From positions 1,426,001-1,490,000 of the forward strand of contig OZ242304.1 of assembly GCA_965207915.1 (NCBI GenBank): DNA of 64,000 nucleotides. The letters are read 5' to 3'. The DNA is from VXNJ01 sp009840625 (GTDB lineage: Bacteria > Chloroflexota > UBA11872 > VXNJ01). Below are positions 8,484-17,622 of the stretch, in pieces. The notes under the pieces were generated by a model. It was given only the letters and a program-made list of their open reading frames with translations. It was not told the origin of the DNA and searched no databases. The translations under genes were made by a program, and so were the position numbers. Every line of letters starts with the position of its first letter. Position 1 is the first letter of the stretch.

Positions 8484-9767
8484 TCAGATCGACTTGAGCA
8501 GCGCCACGTCGTCCTGCAGGGGCCGCAGGATCAGGGCGGCGGCGATCATGAAAAGCGCCATCACCAGGTAAACGATCGTGAATCCGTGCAGCTGGCCGCC
8601 GCGGTTGCCCAGGTCGAGCACTATCCCGGCCCACAGGGTCCCGACCGCGTCGCCGCCGGCGCCGGCGAAATTGGCCAGTCCCAGATAGAGTCCGGCGCTG
8701 TTGGGGTTGGGGATCTTGTCGATCAGCAGCGCCCAGTCGCCGGCCGAGAACGCGCCCAGCGCGAACCCCAGCATCACCACCGCAAATCCCAGCGCCGCGA
8801 TGTGCACGATGAAGGCGGCGCAAATAGAGCCCACGCAGCCGCAGGTGCAGGCCACGTAGACCACCGTCTTGCGCCCGAAACGGTCGCCGATCACCCCCGC
8901 CGGCCAGGCCGAAGCGATCGTGGCCAGGAGCAGGAGTCCGAGCAGGATCGAGGACCACTGCCCGGGGTTATCGACCTCCAGGCGGTCGCGCAGGTTAAAG
9001 AGCAGGGTGTTGTCGGCAGCCAGTATGGCCCCGAAGAAGACCAGCCGCGAGGCGACCACGCGGACGAACGCGGGCTGGGCTTTCAGGTAGGAAATGACCT
9101 GCCCGAACTCGCTGCGCAGCGGGGGCTGCGGCGCCGCCGGCGCGGTCGGCCCCTTGGGGATTAGCAGGAACGCCAGCAGCCCAGCGAAGGCGACCGTCAG
9201 CCCGCCCACGAACACGAAGCCGCCCGGATTGCCGGCATCTAGGAACACCCCGGCGATGGTGGCCCCGATGACGGTGCCGCCGATGTTCAGGATCCCGTTG
9301 ATCGAGGATGCGCGTGCCATCTGGGTGGTCCCGACAAGGTCGGGCAGCACGCCCTTTATCGCCGCCCGCGAGAAGTTCTCGGAAATCTGCTGGCAGAGGA
9401 TCAGCGCCAGCAGAGCCAGGTAGGTGGCCGTCAGCGACATCAGCAGCACGAACACCGCGGTGCAGATCGCGCCCAGGATCAGCATCGGCCGGCGCCGGCC
9501 CCAGCGCGACCAGGCCCGGTCCGAGATCCCGCCGGCCAGGGGCTGGACGATGATCGCCGCGGTCACCCCGACCGCGGTGATGACCCCCAGCATGGTGCCC
9601 TTGATGTCGGGGCCGACCAGCTGCTCGACCCGGTCGGGCAGGTACACGATCGCGAACCCGCCCCAGAGCAGCGAAAGCCCCAGCCAGTAAATGTTGAGCC
9701 GCACCAGCATCAGCGGCGAGAGCGCCTGCCGCGAGGCGTAGGCCAGGGCCGCCGGCGAAACCGACAT
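8484..9767 (-). CDS. Major facilitator superfamily transporter
   Basis: A 427-residue inner-membrane protein with about twelve hydrophobic segments. The loop after helix 2 (GGISDRAWSRWGRRRP) carries the conserved MFS loop motif and is closest to the sugar:cation symporter/SLC45-like pattern; a second such loop (GVIGDRFGRKTV) opens the second half. Substrate is unknown. Its ATG overlaps the last base of the aroC stop codon, so it is probably the last gene of a sulfatase-aroC-MFS operon. That context suggests uptake or export of a sulfatase substrate or product, which is inference. Confidence 0.85.
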   Translation of the reverse strand: MSVSPAALAYASRQALSPLMLVRLNIYWLGLSLLWGGFAIVYLPDRVEQLVGPDIKGTMLGVITAVGVTAAIIVQPLAGGISDRAWSRWGRRRPMLILGAICTAVFVLLMSLTATYLALLALILCQQISENFSRAAIKGVLPDLVGTTQMARASSINGILNIGGTVIGATIAGVFLDAGNPGGFVFVGGLTVAFAGLLAFLLIPKGPTAPAAPQPPLRSEFGQVISYLKAQPAFVRVVASRLVFFGAILAADNTLLFNLRDRLEVDNPGQWSSILLGLLLLATIASAWPAGVIGDRFGRKTVVYVACTCGCVGSICAAFIVHIAALGFAVVMLGFALGAFSAGDWALLIDKIPNPNSAGLYLGLANFAGAGGDAVGTLWAGIVLDLGNRGGQLHGFTIVYLVMALFMIAAALILRPLQDDVALLKSI

Positions 9768-10855
9768 TAGTCCAGGAAGCCGGTCTGGGCGTTATGGCGC
9801 AGCGCCTGGTCGATGAGGACCAGGGTGCACATGGCCTCTACGATCGGCACCGCCCGCGGCAGGACGCAGGGGTCGTGGCGGCCGCGTCCGCCGAATTCGA
9901 CTTCGTTGCCGTCATCGTCGACGGTGCGCTGGGCCTTGAGGATCGTGGCGGTCGGCTTGAACGCCACCCGGCCCACGACGTCCTCGCCGTTGGAGATTCC
10001 GCCCTGGATCCCCCCGGAGCGGTTGGTGCGGGTCCTTACCCGCTGTTCCTGCATGTAGAACTCGTCGTTGTGGGTCACCCCGGACAGCCGAGTGCCGGCA
10101 AAGCCGGTACCGATCTCGAACCCCTTGGCCGCCGGCAGCGAGAGCATCGCCCGGGCCAGCTCGCCGTCGAGTTTTCCGAACACCGGCTCGCCCAGTCCGG
10201 GCGGGACCCCGCGGCAGACGAATTCGACCACCCCGCCCAGCGAGTCTCCGTCCTTGCGGGCCTTATCGATCCGCTCGTAGATAAGGGCGGCCGCGCGCGC
10301 GTCGGGGACCCGGGTAGGACTCAAATCGACCGTCTCGCGCGAAATGCCGGCCATGTCCACCGGGGACTCTATATCGGCCACCTGCTTGACGTAGGCAACG
10401 ACCTCTATTCCGTACCTGACCGCCAGCAGCTTGCGGGCCACCGCCCCGGCCGCCACCCGCCCGATCGTCTCGCGCGCCGAGGCCCGTCCGCCGCCGCGCC
10501 AGTTCCGGATCCCGTACTTGGCCTGGTAGGTGTAGTCGGCGTGCGAGGGGCGGTAGATGCGCCGCATGTACTCGTAGTCCTTGCCGCGCGCGTCCTCGTT
10601 GCGCACCACGATTGAGACCGGCGTCCCCAGGGTCACCCCGTCGAACACGCCCGAGAGGATCTCGGCGCGGTCGTCCTCGCGCCGCTGGGTGGTGATCCGG
10701 CTCTGGCCGGGCCGGCGGCGGTCTAGGTCGGGCTGGATGTCGTCGGCCGAGAGCTCAAGGCGCGGCGGGCAGCCGTCGATTACCGCCCCGACCGCCTCGC
10801 CGTGCGACTCGCCCCAGGTGGTGACCCGGAAAGCCTGACCGAAGCTGTTGCTCAT
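9767..10855 (-). CDS. aroC: Chorismate synthase
   Basis: The last enzyme of the shikimate pathway, converting 5-enolpyruvylshikimate-3-phosphate to chorismate using reduced FMN. The 362-residue length is normal. Signatures include the N-terminal RVTTWGESHG, the central RPSHADYTYQAKYG and GGGRASARETIGRVAAGA, and the C-terminal HDPCVLPRAVPIVEAM. It overlaps the upstream sulfatase by four bases (ATGA) and the downstream MFS gene by one base, implying one transcript. No other shikimate genes are in the window, which makes this placement unusual for a housekeeping enzyme. Confidence 0.96.
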   Translation of the reverse strand: MSNSFGQAFRVTTWGESHGEAVGAVIDGCPPRLELSADDIQPDLDRRRPGQSRITTQRREDDRAEILSGVFDGVTLGTPVSIVVRNEDARGKDYEYMRRIYRPSHADYTYQAKYGIRNWRGGGRASARETIGRVAAGAVARKLLAVRYGIEVVAYVKQVADIESPVDMAGISRETVDLSPTRVPDARAAALIYERIDKARKDGDSLGGVVEFVCRGVPPGLGEPVFGKLDGELARAMLSLPAAKGFEIGTGFAGTRLSGVTHNDEFYMQEQRVRTRTNRSGGIQGGISNGEDVVGRVAFKPTATILKAQRTVDDDGNEVEFGGRGRHDPCVLPRAVPIVEAMCTLVLIDQALRHNAQTGFLD

Positions 10856-12351
10856 CGCTCGTCGTCTACCTCTTCGCCGAACCGGTGGCGGATGAAGTCG
10901 CCTATCGTGTACTGGACGTTGCGACGCGCCGCCGCCGCGACCGAGGTTACATACCAGCGGTGAATCCGGGCTAGCATCTCATCGCGTCGTTCGGCCTGGG
11001 CGGGATCGTCCCAGAGGTTTACGAGCTCGTCGGGGTCGGCCTTCAGGTCGAACAGCATTCCGCGCTCTTCGCCCAAAAATTCCACGCACTTGAAATCCCG
11101 GGTGCGGAGCATGATCTGGTACTCGATCGCGTTCATCACGGTGTCGCGCGAGAGCTCGGAGAACACCTCGTCGCGGCCGGCGGCCCCGGCGCGGCCCTCG
11201 AGCTGCGGCAGCATGCTTGAGGCCTGGAAGTGCCCGGGAGTCTCAAGGCCGGCGCACTCCAGGACCGTGGGGCCCAGATCGAACCAGCTGTAGAGGTCGT
11301 CGATCGTTCGCCCGCCGGTGAACTTTTCAGGCGCCCAGACGATGGTCGGTACCCGCGTGACGCAGTCGTACATGTTCCATTTGGCGTACATGCCGTGATC
11401 GCCCAGGGATTCGCCGTGGTCGGAGGTGAAGATCACGATCGAATTGGCCAGCAGTTCGTGACGTTCGAGGGCGTCCAGTATCTGGCCGACCTTGGCGTCG
11501 ATCATCTCGCAGTTGGCCATGTAATAGGCGCGCTGGCGATGGCGCCGCTCGCGCGAGGCCCGCGAATCGTGGACGACCGCGTCGACGTCATATTGTTCGA
11601 AGAACGCGCGCAACTTCTTGAGCCCCTCGGGCTGGGCCGCCATCTCGGCCTCGGTGACTTCGAGCATCGGAATCTCGCGCTGCATGTATTTTTCGGCCAC
11701 TTCGGCCAGCGGGTCGAATGGCGGATGCGGTCCGGGGAAGCCGATCTCCAGGAACAGCGGTTGCGGCAGCGGCCGCGAGGCGGCGCTGGTGTCCAGCCAG
11801 CGCACCACCGAGTCGCCGACGAATTCGTCGGGATGCAGGTGATCGGGCAGCGGCCATTCGAACGCCCCCAGGCGTTCGGCGTAGTCGGGTACCTGCTCGC
11901 GGTAGGTGTGGCGACCGGGTTTTTCCAGGTCGTGGGCCAGGATCGCTTTGTCGAGCTCGTCGAAGAATTTGAGCGGGGCGTGGAAGCGGTCCTTGTTCTC
12001 GACCACGTAGCGTTCGTGGAATCCGGCGGGAGCGTCGTACGGGCCGGTGTGCATCTTGCCGATGTTGACGCAGTGGTACCCGGATGCGGCCAGGTCTTCG
12101 ACCCAGCACTCGCGCCAGATCGAATCGTTGCGCAGGACCCCGGCATTGTGCGGTGTCATCCCGGAAAAGAGCGCCGCCCGCGCCGGTCCGCAGACCGGGG
12201 CGTTTACGAAGACGTTCGAGAAGACGACGCCTTCGCTGACCAGCCGGTCAAGGTTCGGGGTGTCCATCCAGGGACAGCCCAGGGCGGCGATCGTGTCGAA
12301 TCGCTGCTGATCGGTGATGATCAGCACGATGTTGGGGCGATCGTTGGCCAA
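10852..12351 (-). CDS. Type I sulfatase (arylsulfatase family)
   Basis: A 499-residue formylglycine-dependent sulfatase. The metal-binding N-terminus is NIVLIITDQQRFD, and the modification motif is Cys54-Gly-Pro-Ala-Arg58, followed by ALFSGMTPHNAG. Further conserved parts are NIGKMHTGP and the metal-binding IVIFTSDHGESLGDHG. No signal peptide is evident, so it may act in the cytoplasm on imported sulfate esters. It would need a formylglycine-generating enzyme, which is not in the window. First gene of the leftward operon with aroC and the MFS transporter. Substrate unknown (choline sulfate, aryl or carbohydrate sulfates are possible). Confidence 0.92.
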   Translation of the reverse strand: MANDRPNIVLIITDQQRFDTIAALGCPWMDTPNLDRLVSEGVVFSNVFVNAPVCGPARAALFSGMTPHNAGVLRNDSIWRECWVEDLAASGYHCVNIGKMHTGPYDAPAGFHERYVVENKDRFHAPLKFFDELDKAILAHDLEKPGRHTYREQVPDYAERLGAFEWPLPDHLHPDEFVGDSVVRWLDTSAASRPLPQPLFLEIGFPGPHPPFDPLAEVAEKYMQREIPMLEVTEAEMAAQPEGLKKLRAFFEQYDVDAVVHDSRASRERRHRQRAYYMANCEMIDAKVGQILDALERHELLANSIVIFTSDHGESLGDHGMYAKWNMYDCVTRVPTIVWAPEKFTGGRTIDDLYSWFDLGPTVLECAGLETPGHFQASSMLPQLEGRAGAAGRDEVFSELSRDTVMNAIEYQIMLRTRDFKCVEFLGEERGMLFDLKADPDELVNLWDDPAQAERRDEMLARIHRWYVTSVAAAARRNVQYTIGDFIRHRFGEEVDDER

Positions 12352-12533
12352 TTAGACGGTCCGGCGAGCGAGTCTGCGTCGATGTTGATTTTTAAGAATA
12401 GGGACGCTGCCGCGACAGGGTGGTTGCGCCCGGCCCTTTCCTTATTCTTTTATTGGCGTCCGCGCACCTTTAAGGGTTTCAACGGCGGGGTGGGCAGGCG
12501 CCTTGTTGGCGCTACGTTTATTGGAGTTTGCTA
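12352..12533. promoter_or_regulatory. Divergent intergenic region between sulfatase and molybdenum hydroxylase operons
   Basis: About 180 bases separate two divergent operons and must contain both promoters. The right edge holds a GGAG ribosome binding site at 12523-12526, placed correctly for GTG 12534. I could not define -35/-10 boxes or an operator with confidence. Confidence 0.45.
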
Positions 12534-13418
12534 GTGCAAGCGATCAAGTACGCGGCGCCCACCAGCATTGCCGACGCGGTCGAAATCCTCGATCAGCACG
12601 GTTCCAAGGCCCGCATGTTGGCCGGCGGCACCGACCTGATCGTGCAGGTCCGGGAATGGGTGCGGGACGTTGACGTTTTCGTCGACGCCAAGCACATTCC
12701 GGAGTTGACCGAGATCGCGGTCGCCGCCGATGGCGGGGTTACGCTGGGGGCGGCTGCTCCTTGTTATCAGATCTATGCCAATGCGGCGATCACCGAATCC
12801 TTCCCGGGAATCGTTGACGCTGCGACCATCATCGGCGGGACCGGCATTCAGGGCCGGGCGTCGATGGGCGGAAACCTCTGCAACTCGGGGCCGGCGGCCG
12901 ATTCGACCCCGCCGCTGATCATCTACTCGGCGGTCTGCAACATCGCCGGGCCGGGCGGCACGCGCCAGGTGGCGGCCGAGGACTTCTGCACCGGCCCGGG
13001 CCAGAACGTGCTGGCCGAAAACGAACTGCTGGTTTCGCTCACGCTGCCGCCGCAACCGGCCGGTTCGGGGGCCCACTACCTGCGCTTTATCCCGCGCAAC
13101 GAGATGGACATCGCGGTGGTTTCGGCCGGCGCCTGGGTCCAGCTCGACGGCGACACAATCACCGGCGCGCGAATTGCCCTGGGGGCGGTCGCGCCGACCC
13201 CGCTTTACGTCGAAGCAGCCGGCGCGGCGCTCGTCGGGCAGACCGCCGGCGAGGAAGCCTACGAGGCTGCCGCCGCCCACTCGGTCGCGGCGGCGTCGCC
13301 GATCACCGACATGCGCGGCACCATCGAGTACCGCCAGCACCTCAGCGGCGTTTTGACCAAGCGCGCCCTGCGCGGCGCCGTGGCCCGCGCCAAAGGAGAG
13401 TCCCACAGTGCCCACTGA
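12534..13418 (+). CDS. Molybdenum hydroxylase FAD-binding subunit (CoxM/CutM-like)
   Basis: The 294-residue medium subunit of a xanthine-dehydrogenase-family enzyme, passing electrons from the iron-sulfur subunit to FAD. The FAD-binding signature MLAGGTDL follows the N-terminal region, and IIGGTGIQGRASMGGNLCNSGPAAD is the second FAD loop (only key residues cited: GGTGIQ and GGNLCN). I chose GTG 12534 because GGAG lies seven bases upstream; a TTG at 12528 is too close to that site. It overlaps the iron-sulfur subunit gene by 11 bases. Confidence 0.92.
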   Translation: MQAIKYAAPTSIADAVEILDQHGSKARMLAGGTDLIVQVREWVRDVDVFVDAKHIPELTEIAVAADGGVTLGAAAPCYQIYANAAITESFPGIVDAATIIGGTGIQGRASMGGNLCNSGPAADSTPPLIIYSAVCNIAGPGGTRQVAAEDFCTGPGQNVLAENELLVSLTLPPQPAGSGAHYLRFIPRNEMDIAVVSAGAWVQLDGDTITGARIALGAVAPTPLYVEAAGAALVGQTAGEEAYEAAAAHSVAAASPITDMRGTIEYRQHLSGVLTKRALRGAVARAKGESHSAH

Positions 13419-13905
13419 CCTGATCGCGGGCAAGACCCACATAACCACCACGATCAACGGCGAGCGCACCGACTTTCTGTGCGAGCCCCGCGACTCGCTG
13501 CTGGACGTGTTGCGCGAGAACCTGCAACTGTACGGGGCCAAGGAAGGCTGCAACAACGGCAACTGCGGAGCCTGCAACGTGGTCATGGATGGCCGCCTGG
13601 TCAACAGTTGCTGCGTGCTGGCGGTCGAGTCGTCTGGCTGCGAGATCGAGACCATCGAGGGAGTCGGCGAACCCGACAAGCTCCATCCGCTGCAGCAGTC
13701 GTTCCTTGAGAACGCGGCCCTGCAGTGCGGGATCTGCACCCCGGGCTTCATCGTCGCGGCGAAAGCCCTGCTGGAGCAGAATCCGGACCCAAGCGAACAC
13801 GAAATCCGCTGGTGGCTGGCTGGCAACCTCTGCCGCTGCACCGGCTACGACAAGATCATCCGAGCGGTCCAGGACGCGGCCGCGCGCATGCGGGAGGAAG
13901 CCTGA
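13408..13905 (+). CDS. Molybdenum hydroxylase [2Fe-2S] subunit (CoxS/CutS-like)
   Basis: A 165-residue electron-transfer subunit with two [2Fe-2S] clusters. The plant-ferredoxin-type cluster is in GCNNGNCGACNV plus a downstream Cys, and the second cluster is in CGICTPGF and NLCRCTGYDKI. Start is GTG 13408 within the end of the FAD subunit gene, and the stop is followed two bases later by the large-subunit ATG. The order M-S-L is that of CO-dehydrogenase-like operons, but the cofactor arrangement is shared by all members of the family. Confidence 0.95.
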   Translation: MPTDLIAGKTHITTTINGERTDFLCEPRDSLLDVLRENLQLYGAKEGCNNGNCGACNVVMDGRLVNSCCVLAVESSGCEIETIEGVGEPDKLHPLQQSFLENAALQCGICTPGFIVAAKALLEQNPDPSEHEIRWWLAGNLCRCTGYDKIIRAVQDAAARMREEA

Positions 13906-13907
13906 CG

Positions 13908-16196
13908 ATGGCAACTGAAACCCACCTGGTCAAGACCGGGGACTTCAAGGTCCTTGGCAAATCGCCCGTCCGGCATGACGGCGTCGACAAGGTAACCGGC
14001 CGCGCCGCCTACGGATCCGACATCTGGCTGACCGGCCAGCTGTACGGCAAGGTGCTGCGTTCCCCGCATGCCCATGCCAACATCCTCTCGATCGACACCT
14101 CGGCGGCCGAGGCCTACCCGGGCGTTCATTCGGTCATCACCAGCGCCGACCTGCCGGAGCCCAAGACCGGCCTCACCGACATCGGCGAGGGCGGCCTGCA
14201 GTCGACCAAGTTCAAGGCCATGAACATGCTGGCCACCGACAAGGCCCTTTACGACGGGCACGCGATCGCGGCCGTGGCGGCGTCCGACCCGCACACCGCC
14301 GAGGAAGCGGCCCGCCTGATCAAGGTCGAATACGAGGTGCTCGACCCGGTCATGACCGCGCGCCAGGTGCGCGACGGCGACGGCCCGGTGATCCTCGATG
14401 AGATCCGGACCATGACCGAGGGCGAGGCCGGCGACGACCCGTCAAACGTCGCCGAGCACCGCATCTACGAGGAAGGCGACGTTGCGGCCGGATTCGCGGC
14501 CGCCGACCACATCTTCGAGAACGTGTACGAGACCGCGACGGTCCACCAGGGCTACATCGAGACCCACAACGCCTCCGCGCTCTGGCACGAGGACGGTCAC
14601 CTCGAGGTCTGGTGCTCCTCGCAGGGCGCCTTTGCGATCCGCAACGAGCTCCAGGACCTGCTGCAGATGCCGGTCTCCAAGATCAAGGTGATCCCGATGG
14701 AGATCGGGGGCGGATTCGGCGGCAAGACCACCTCCTACCTCGAACTGCTGGCCGCGGTGATGTCGCGCAAGAGCGGCCGCCCGATCAAGATGGCGATGGA
14801 CCGCAACGAGGTGATCCGCGCCACCGGGCCGACCCCGGGCACCTGGATGCGAGTGAAGATCGGCGTCACCAACGCCGGCAAGATCACCGCCGTGGAAGGC
14901 GAATTCTGGTTCGAGGCCGGGCCCTATCCGGGCTCGCCGATCCACCCCGGCTGCGTGTGCGCGTTCGCGCCCTATTCGACCACCAACGTCCGGGTCGACG
15001 GCTACGATGTCCTGGTGAACAAGCCGCACTCGCACGCCTACCGGGCGCCGGGCGCGACGATGAGCGAATTCGCGGTCGAGACGACCGTCGATGAGATCTG
15101 CGAGAAGCTTGGCTTCGACCCGATCGAGTTCCGCCTGCAAAACGCTTCCAAGGAAGGCGACTGGCGCGCCGACGGCCCGCCGTTCCCGCGCGTGGGCAAC
15201 ATCGAATGCGTCGAGGCGATCCGCGACTCGGACCACTGGCAGAGCGACCTGGGCGAGCCCTCGGGCCCGAACAAGGCGCGCGGCCGCGGGGTGGCTTCCG
15301 GGTTCTGGTTCAACGCCGGCATGACCTCCTCGGCTTCGGGGCGGGTCAACGCCGACGGCACGGTGACACTGATCGAGGGTTCGACCGACATCGGCGGCAC
15401 CCGTACCTCGGTCGCCATGCAGATGGCCGAGGCGCTGGGAATCTCCGAACAGGAAATCATCCCGATCGTGGGACACACCGACGAAATCGCCTTCACCGCC
15501 GTGACCGGCGGTTCGCGGGTGACGTTCGCCACCGGTTACGCCGCCTACGAGGCGGCCCGCGAAATCCTGGCCAAGATGCGCGCGGCGCTGGCCGGGCTCT
15601 GGGACGTTGAACCCTCGGCGGTCGAAGCCGTCGACGGCTACTTCATCGGAGCCGGCAACGAACTCTCGTTTGCCGAAGCGGCCGCGCTGCTCGGCGAGCA
15701 CGAGCTTGAAATCGTCGGCAACGCCACCGTCAACCCCACCCAGCGCGGTGCGTCGTTTACGACCCATGCCGCCGACGTGGAAGTCGATCTCGAGACCGGA
15801 AAAGTCGAAATCCTGCGCTACACGATTGCCCAGGATGCCGGCAAGGCGGTCTACCCGCCGTACGTGGAAGGCCAGATGCAGGGCGGCGTCGTCCAGGGCA
15901 TCGGCTGGGCTCTCAACGAGGGCTACTGGTACGACGACGAGGGACGGCTGCGCAATCACAGTCTGCTCGACTACCGCCTGCCGACCGCGCTCGACCTCCC
16001 GATGATCGAGACGATCATCGTCGAGGTGCCCAACCCCGGCCACCCGTACGGGGTGCGCGGGGTTGGCGAATCCAGCATCGTGCCGCCGCCGGCGACGATC
16101 GCCAACGCGATCTTTGCCGCCACCGGCAAGCGCCTGCAGGAACTGCCGATGTCTCCGCCGACCGTCCAGGCGGCGCTGGCCAACGGGTCCTCCTAG
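13908..16196 (+). CDS. Molybdenum hydroxylase large, molybdopterin-binding subunit (xanthine dehydrogenase family)
   Basis: The catalytic subunit, 762 residues from ATG 13908, two bases after the previous stop. Earlier in-frame starts exist only because the frame stays open through the iron-sulfur gene. Conserved regions are the N-terminal GVDKVTGRAAYGSDI, the Moco-binding GGGFGGKT, the active-site-side AYRAPGA near residue 377, and the catalytic Glu in GVRGVGESS near residue 718. The CO-dehydrogenase form I loop AYxCSFR is absent, so this is not a true CO dehydrogenase. The likely reaction is hydroxylation of an aldehyde, purine or other heterocycle; substrate undetermined. Confidence 0.94.
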   Translation: MATETHLVKTGDFKVLGKSPVRHDGVDKVTGRAAYGSDIWLTGQLYGKVLRSPHAHANILSIDTSAAEAYPGVHSVITSADLPEPKTGLTDIGEGGLQSTKFKAMNMLATDKALYDGHAIAAVAASDPHTAEEAARLIKVEYEVLDPVMTARQVRDGDGPVILDEIRTMTEGEAGDDPSNVAEHRIYEEGDVAAGFAAADHIFENVYETATVHQGYIETHNASALWHEDGHLEVWCSSQGAFAIRNELQDLLQMPVSKIKVIPMEIGGGFGGKTTSYLELLAAVMSRKSGRPIKMAMDRNEVIRATGPTPGTWMRVKIGVTNAGKITAVEGEFWFEAGPYPGSPIHPGCVCAFAPYSTTNVRVDGYDVLVNKPHSHAYRAPGATMSEFAVETTVDEICEKLGFDPIEFRLQNASKEGDWRADGPPFPRVGNIECVEAIRDSDHWQSDLGEPSGPNKARGRGVASGFWFNAGMTSSASGRVNADGTVTLIEGSTDIGGTRTSVAMQMAEALGISEQEIIPIVGHTDEIAFTAVTGGSRVTFATGYAAYEAAREILAKMRAALAGLWDVEPSAVEAVDGYFIGAGNELSFAEAAALLGEHELEIVGNATVNPTQRGASFTTHAADVEVDLETGKVEILRYTIAQDAGKAVYPPYVEGQMQGGVVQGIGWALNEGYWYDDEGRLRNHSLLDYRLPTALDLPMIETIIVEVPNPGHPYGVRGVGESSIVPPPATIANAIFAATGKRLQELPMSPPTVQAALANGSS

Positions 16197-16213
16197 GGGG
16201 ATCGCCCCAGACG

Positions 16214-16489
16214 ATGCCGCGGGTCCACGTGCCGCGCGCCCTGCGCGAGCATACCGGCGGCAAAGTTGAAATCGAGCTCCCCGGCCGGACGGTCGGGGAG
16301 CTTATCGACGCTTTAGAGGAGCGTCACCCGGGCATCAAGGCGCGCCTGGTCTCCGACGAGACGACCCACGGCCTGCGGCCGGGCCTGGCGATCTGGCTGG
16401 ACGGCCACGACCTGGCGACCGGGGTCCGCACCAAAGTGCCGGAGGACTCGATCGTTTATTTCGTGCCGGCCCAGGCCGGCGGAGGCTAG
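16214..16489 (+). CDS. MoaD/ThiS-family ubiquitin-like sulfur carrier
   Basis: A 91-residue beta-grasp protein: hydrophobic core strands around VEIELPGRTVGELIDALEE, then VYFVPAQAGGG with the C-terminal Gly-Gly needed for thiocarboxylate formation. The best match is MoaD, the small subunit of molybdopterin synthase, which fits its position 17 bases after a molybdopterin enzyme. A role as a dedicated sulfur carrier for this hydroxylase is possible but unproven. It ends convergently, overlapping the next gene's stop by four bases. Confidence 0.8.
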   Translation: MPRVHVPRALREHTGGKVEIELPGRTVGELIDALEERHPGIKARLVSDETTHGLRPGLAIWLDGHDLATGVRTKVPEDSIVYFVPAQAGGG

Positions 16490-17373
16490 TTCCGGCCCCT
16501 AAAAGTCAGTTCGGCCACGGCGCTCTTGTCCAATTCGCCCTTGCCGGCATCCATCAGGCGCACGAACTGGGCCTTGGTGGCGGACGCCAGCGGGAGATTG
16601 AGCCCCTCTTCGGCGGCCAGGTCAAGGGCTATCCCCGAGTCCTTGGCGGCATGGTCGGCCGAGAAATAGACCTCGTGGTCGCGGTCGCGCATGTCCTCGC
16701 CGTCGGTCTCCAGCACGCGCGAGTTTGCCCCGGTCTGGGAGAAGACCTCCATGACCATGTCCAGGTCCAGGCCCAGCGCGTCGGCCAGGCCCAGGCCTTC
16801 GGCCAGCCCGGCGGTATTGATGTTCATGACCATGTTCACCAGCGCCTTGACCTCGGCGGCCTGGCCGACGGAACCGATGCGGCGGACTTCGCCCAGATCG
16901 GCCAGCAGCCCGGCGGCGCGGTCCTGGGCGGCGTCGGAACCGGCCGTCATCAGATAGAGGGTCCCGTCGCGGGCCTGGGTGATCGAGGAGGCCATGCATG
17001 CTTCGAGGGCCTCGGCCCCGGCGGCCGAGACCGCGGCGTCGACTTCGCGATGGATCGCCGGCGAAAGGGTCGCGCAATTGATGAACAGCTTGCCGGTGGC
17101 CCCTTCCAGGAGGTTGTCGCCGTCGGCCATGTAGATGTCGCGCATCGACTGGTCGTTGGTCACCACGGTGATGATCACGTCGGCGCTGGCGGTGGCGCCG
17201 GCCAGGCTATCGGCGACCTGGCAACCGACGTCGTTGGCCACGACCATCGCCATGTGCTGGTTGGTGTCGATCACGCTGGCGACGGTGTAGCCGCAGTCAT
17301 TGAGGCGAAGTGCCATGTTCGACCCCATGCGACCAACTCCCACGAACGCGACTGTCGGTTTGGATTCGGCCAT
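16486..17373 (-). CDS. NAD(P)-dependent beta-hydroxyacid dehydrogenase (3-hydroxyisobutyrate dehydrogenase-like)
   Basis: A 295-residue cytoplasmic oxidoreductase. The Rossmann glycine motif is AFVGVGRMGSNMA at the N-terminus. INCATLSP resembles the substrate-binding serine segment, and VGQAAEVKALVNMVMNIN contains the conserved region in which catalytic Lys is followed by Asn. Family members oxidise 3-hydroxyisobutyrate, tartronate semialdehyde or related acids. Normal length. It converges on the molybdenum hydroxylase operon and faces away from the cupin-like gene. Confidence 0.87.
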   Translation of the reverse strand: MAESKPTVAFVGVGRMGSNMALRLNDCGYTVASVIDTNQHMAMVVANDVGCQVADSLAGATASADVIITVVTNDQSMRDIYMADGDNLLEGATGKLFINCATLSPAIHREVDAAVSAAGAEALEACMASSITQARDGTLYLMTAGSDAAQDRAAGLLADLGEVRRIGSVGQAAEVKALVNMVMNINTAGLAEGLGLADALGLDLDMVMEVFSQTGANSRVLETDGEDMRDRDHEVYFSADHAAKDSGIALDLAAEEGLNLPLASATKAQFVRLMDAGKGELDKSAVAELTFRGRN

Positions 17374-17622
17374 CGGTTACCCCGCTTGATCATTTAGTCC
17401 GGTTTGGAATAAGCGTATCGACAGGCCGGCCGGCCGGGTCGCCAATTCGATCCTTCCGGGCCCCGCCTGCACCGGATCGATTGGGGGCGACAAGCGAATT
17501 CGGCGGCGCGCGCCAGGATCGCTCCCTCGCCCGGTCCAGCTTCAATTCAAGGGGTGGAAGTTGTCGACAATTCGGCGCCAAAACAACTTGGTTGGAGGAT
17601 TTCCGGACGGGATTGTGGAGGG

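Noticed and set aside
13725..13907. In-frame N-terminal extension of the molybdenum hydroxylase large subunit
   Set aside because: It overlaps the iron-sulfur subunit in another frame and its residues are a shadow of that gene; the ATG at 13908 begins the conserved protein.
12534..16196. True CO dehydrogenase (coxMSL)
   Set aside because: The large subunit lacks the AYxCSFR loop that binds the Mo-S-Cu centre and has AYRAPGA, as in other family members.
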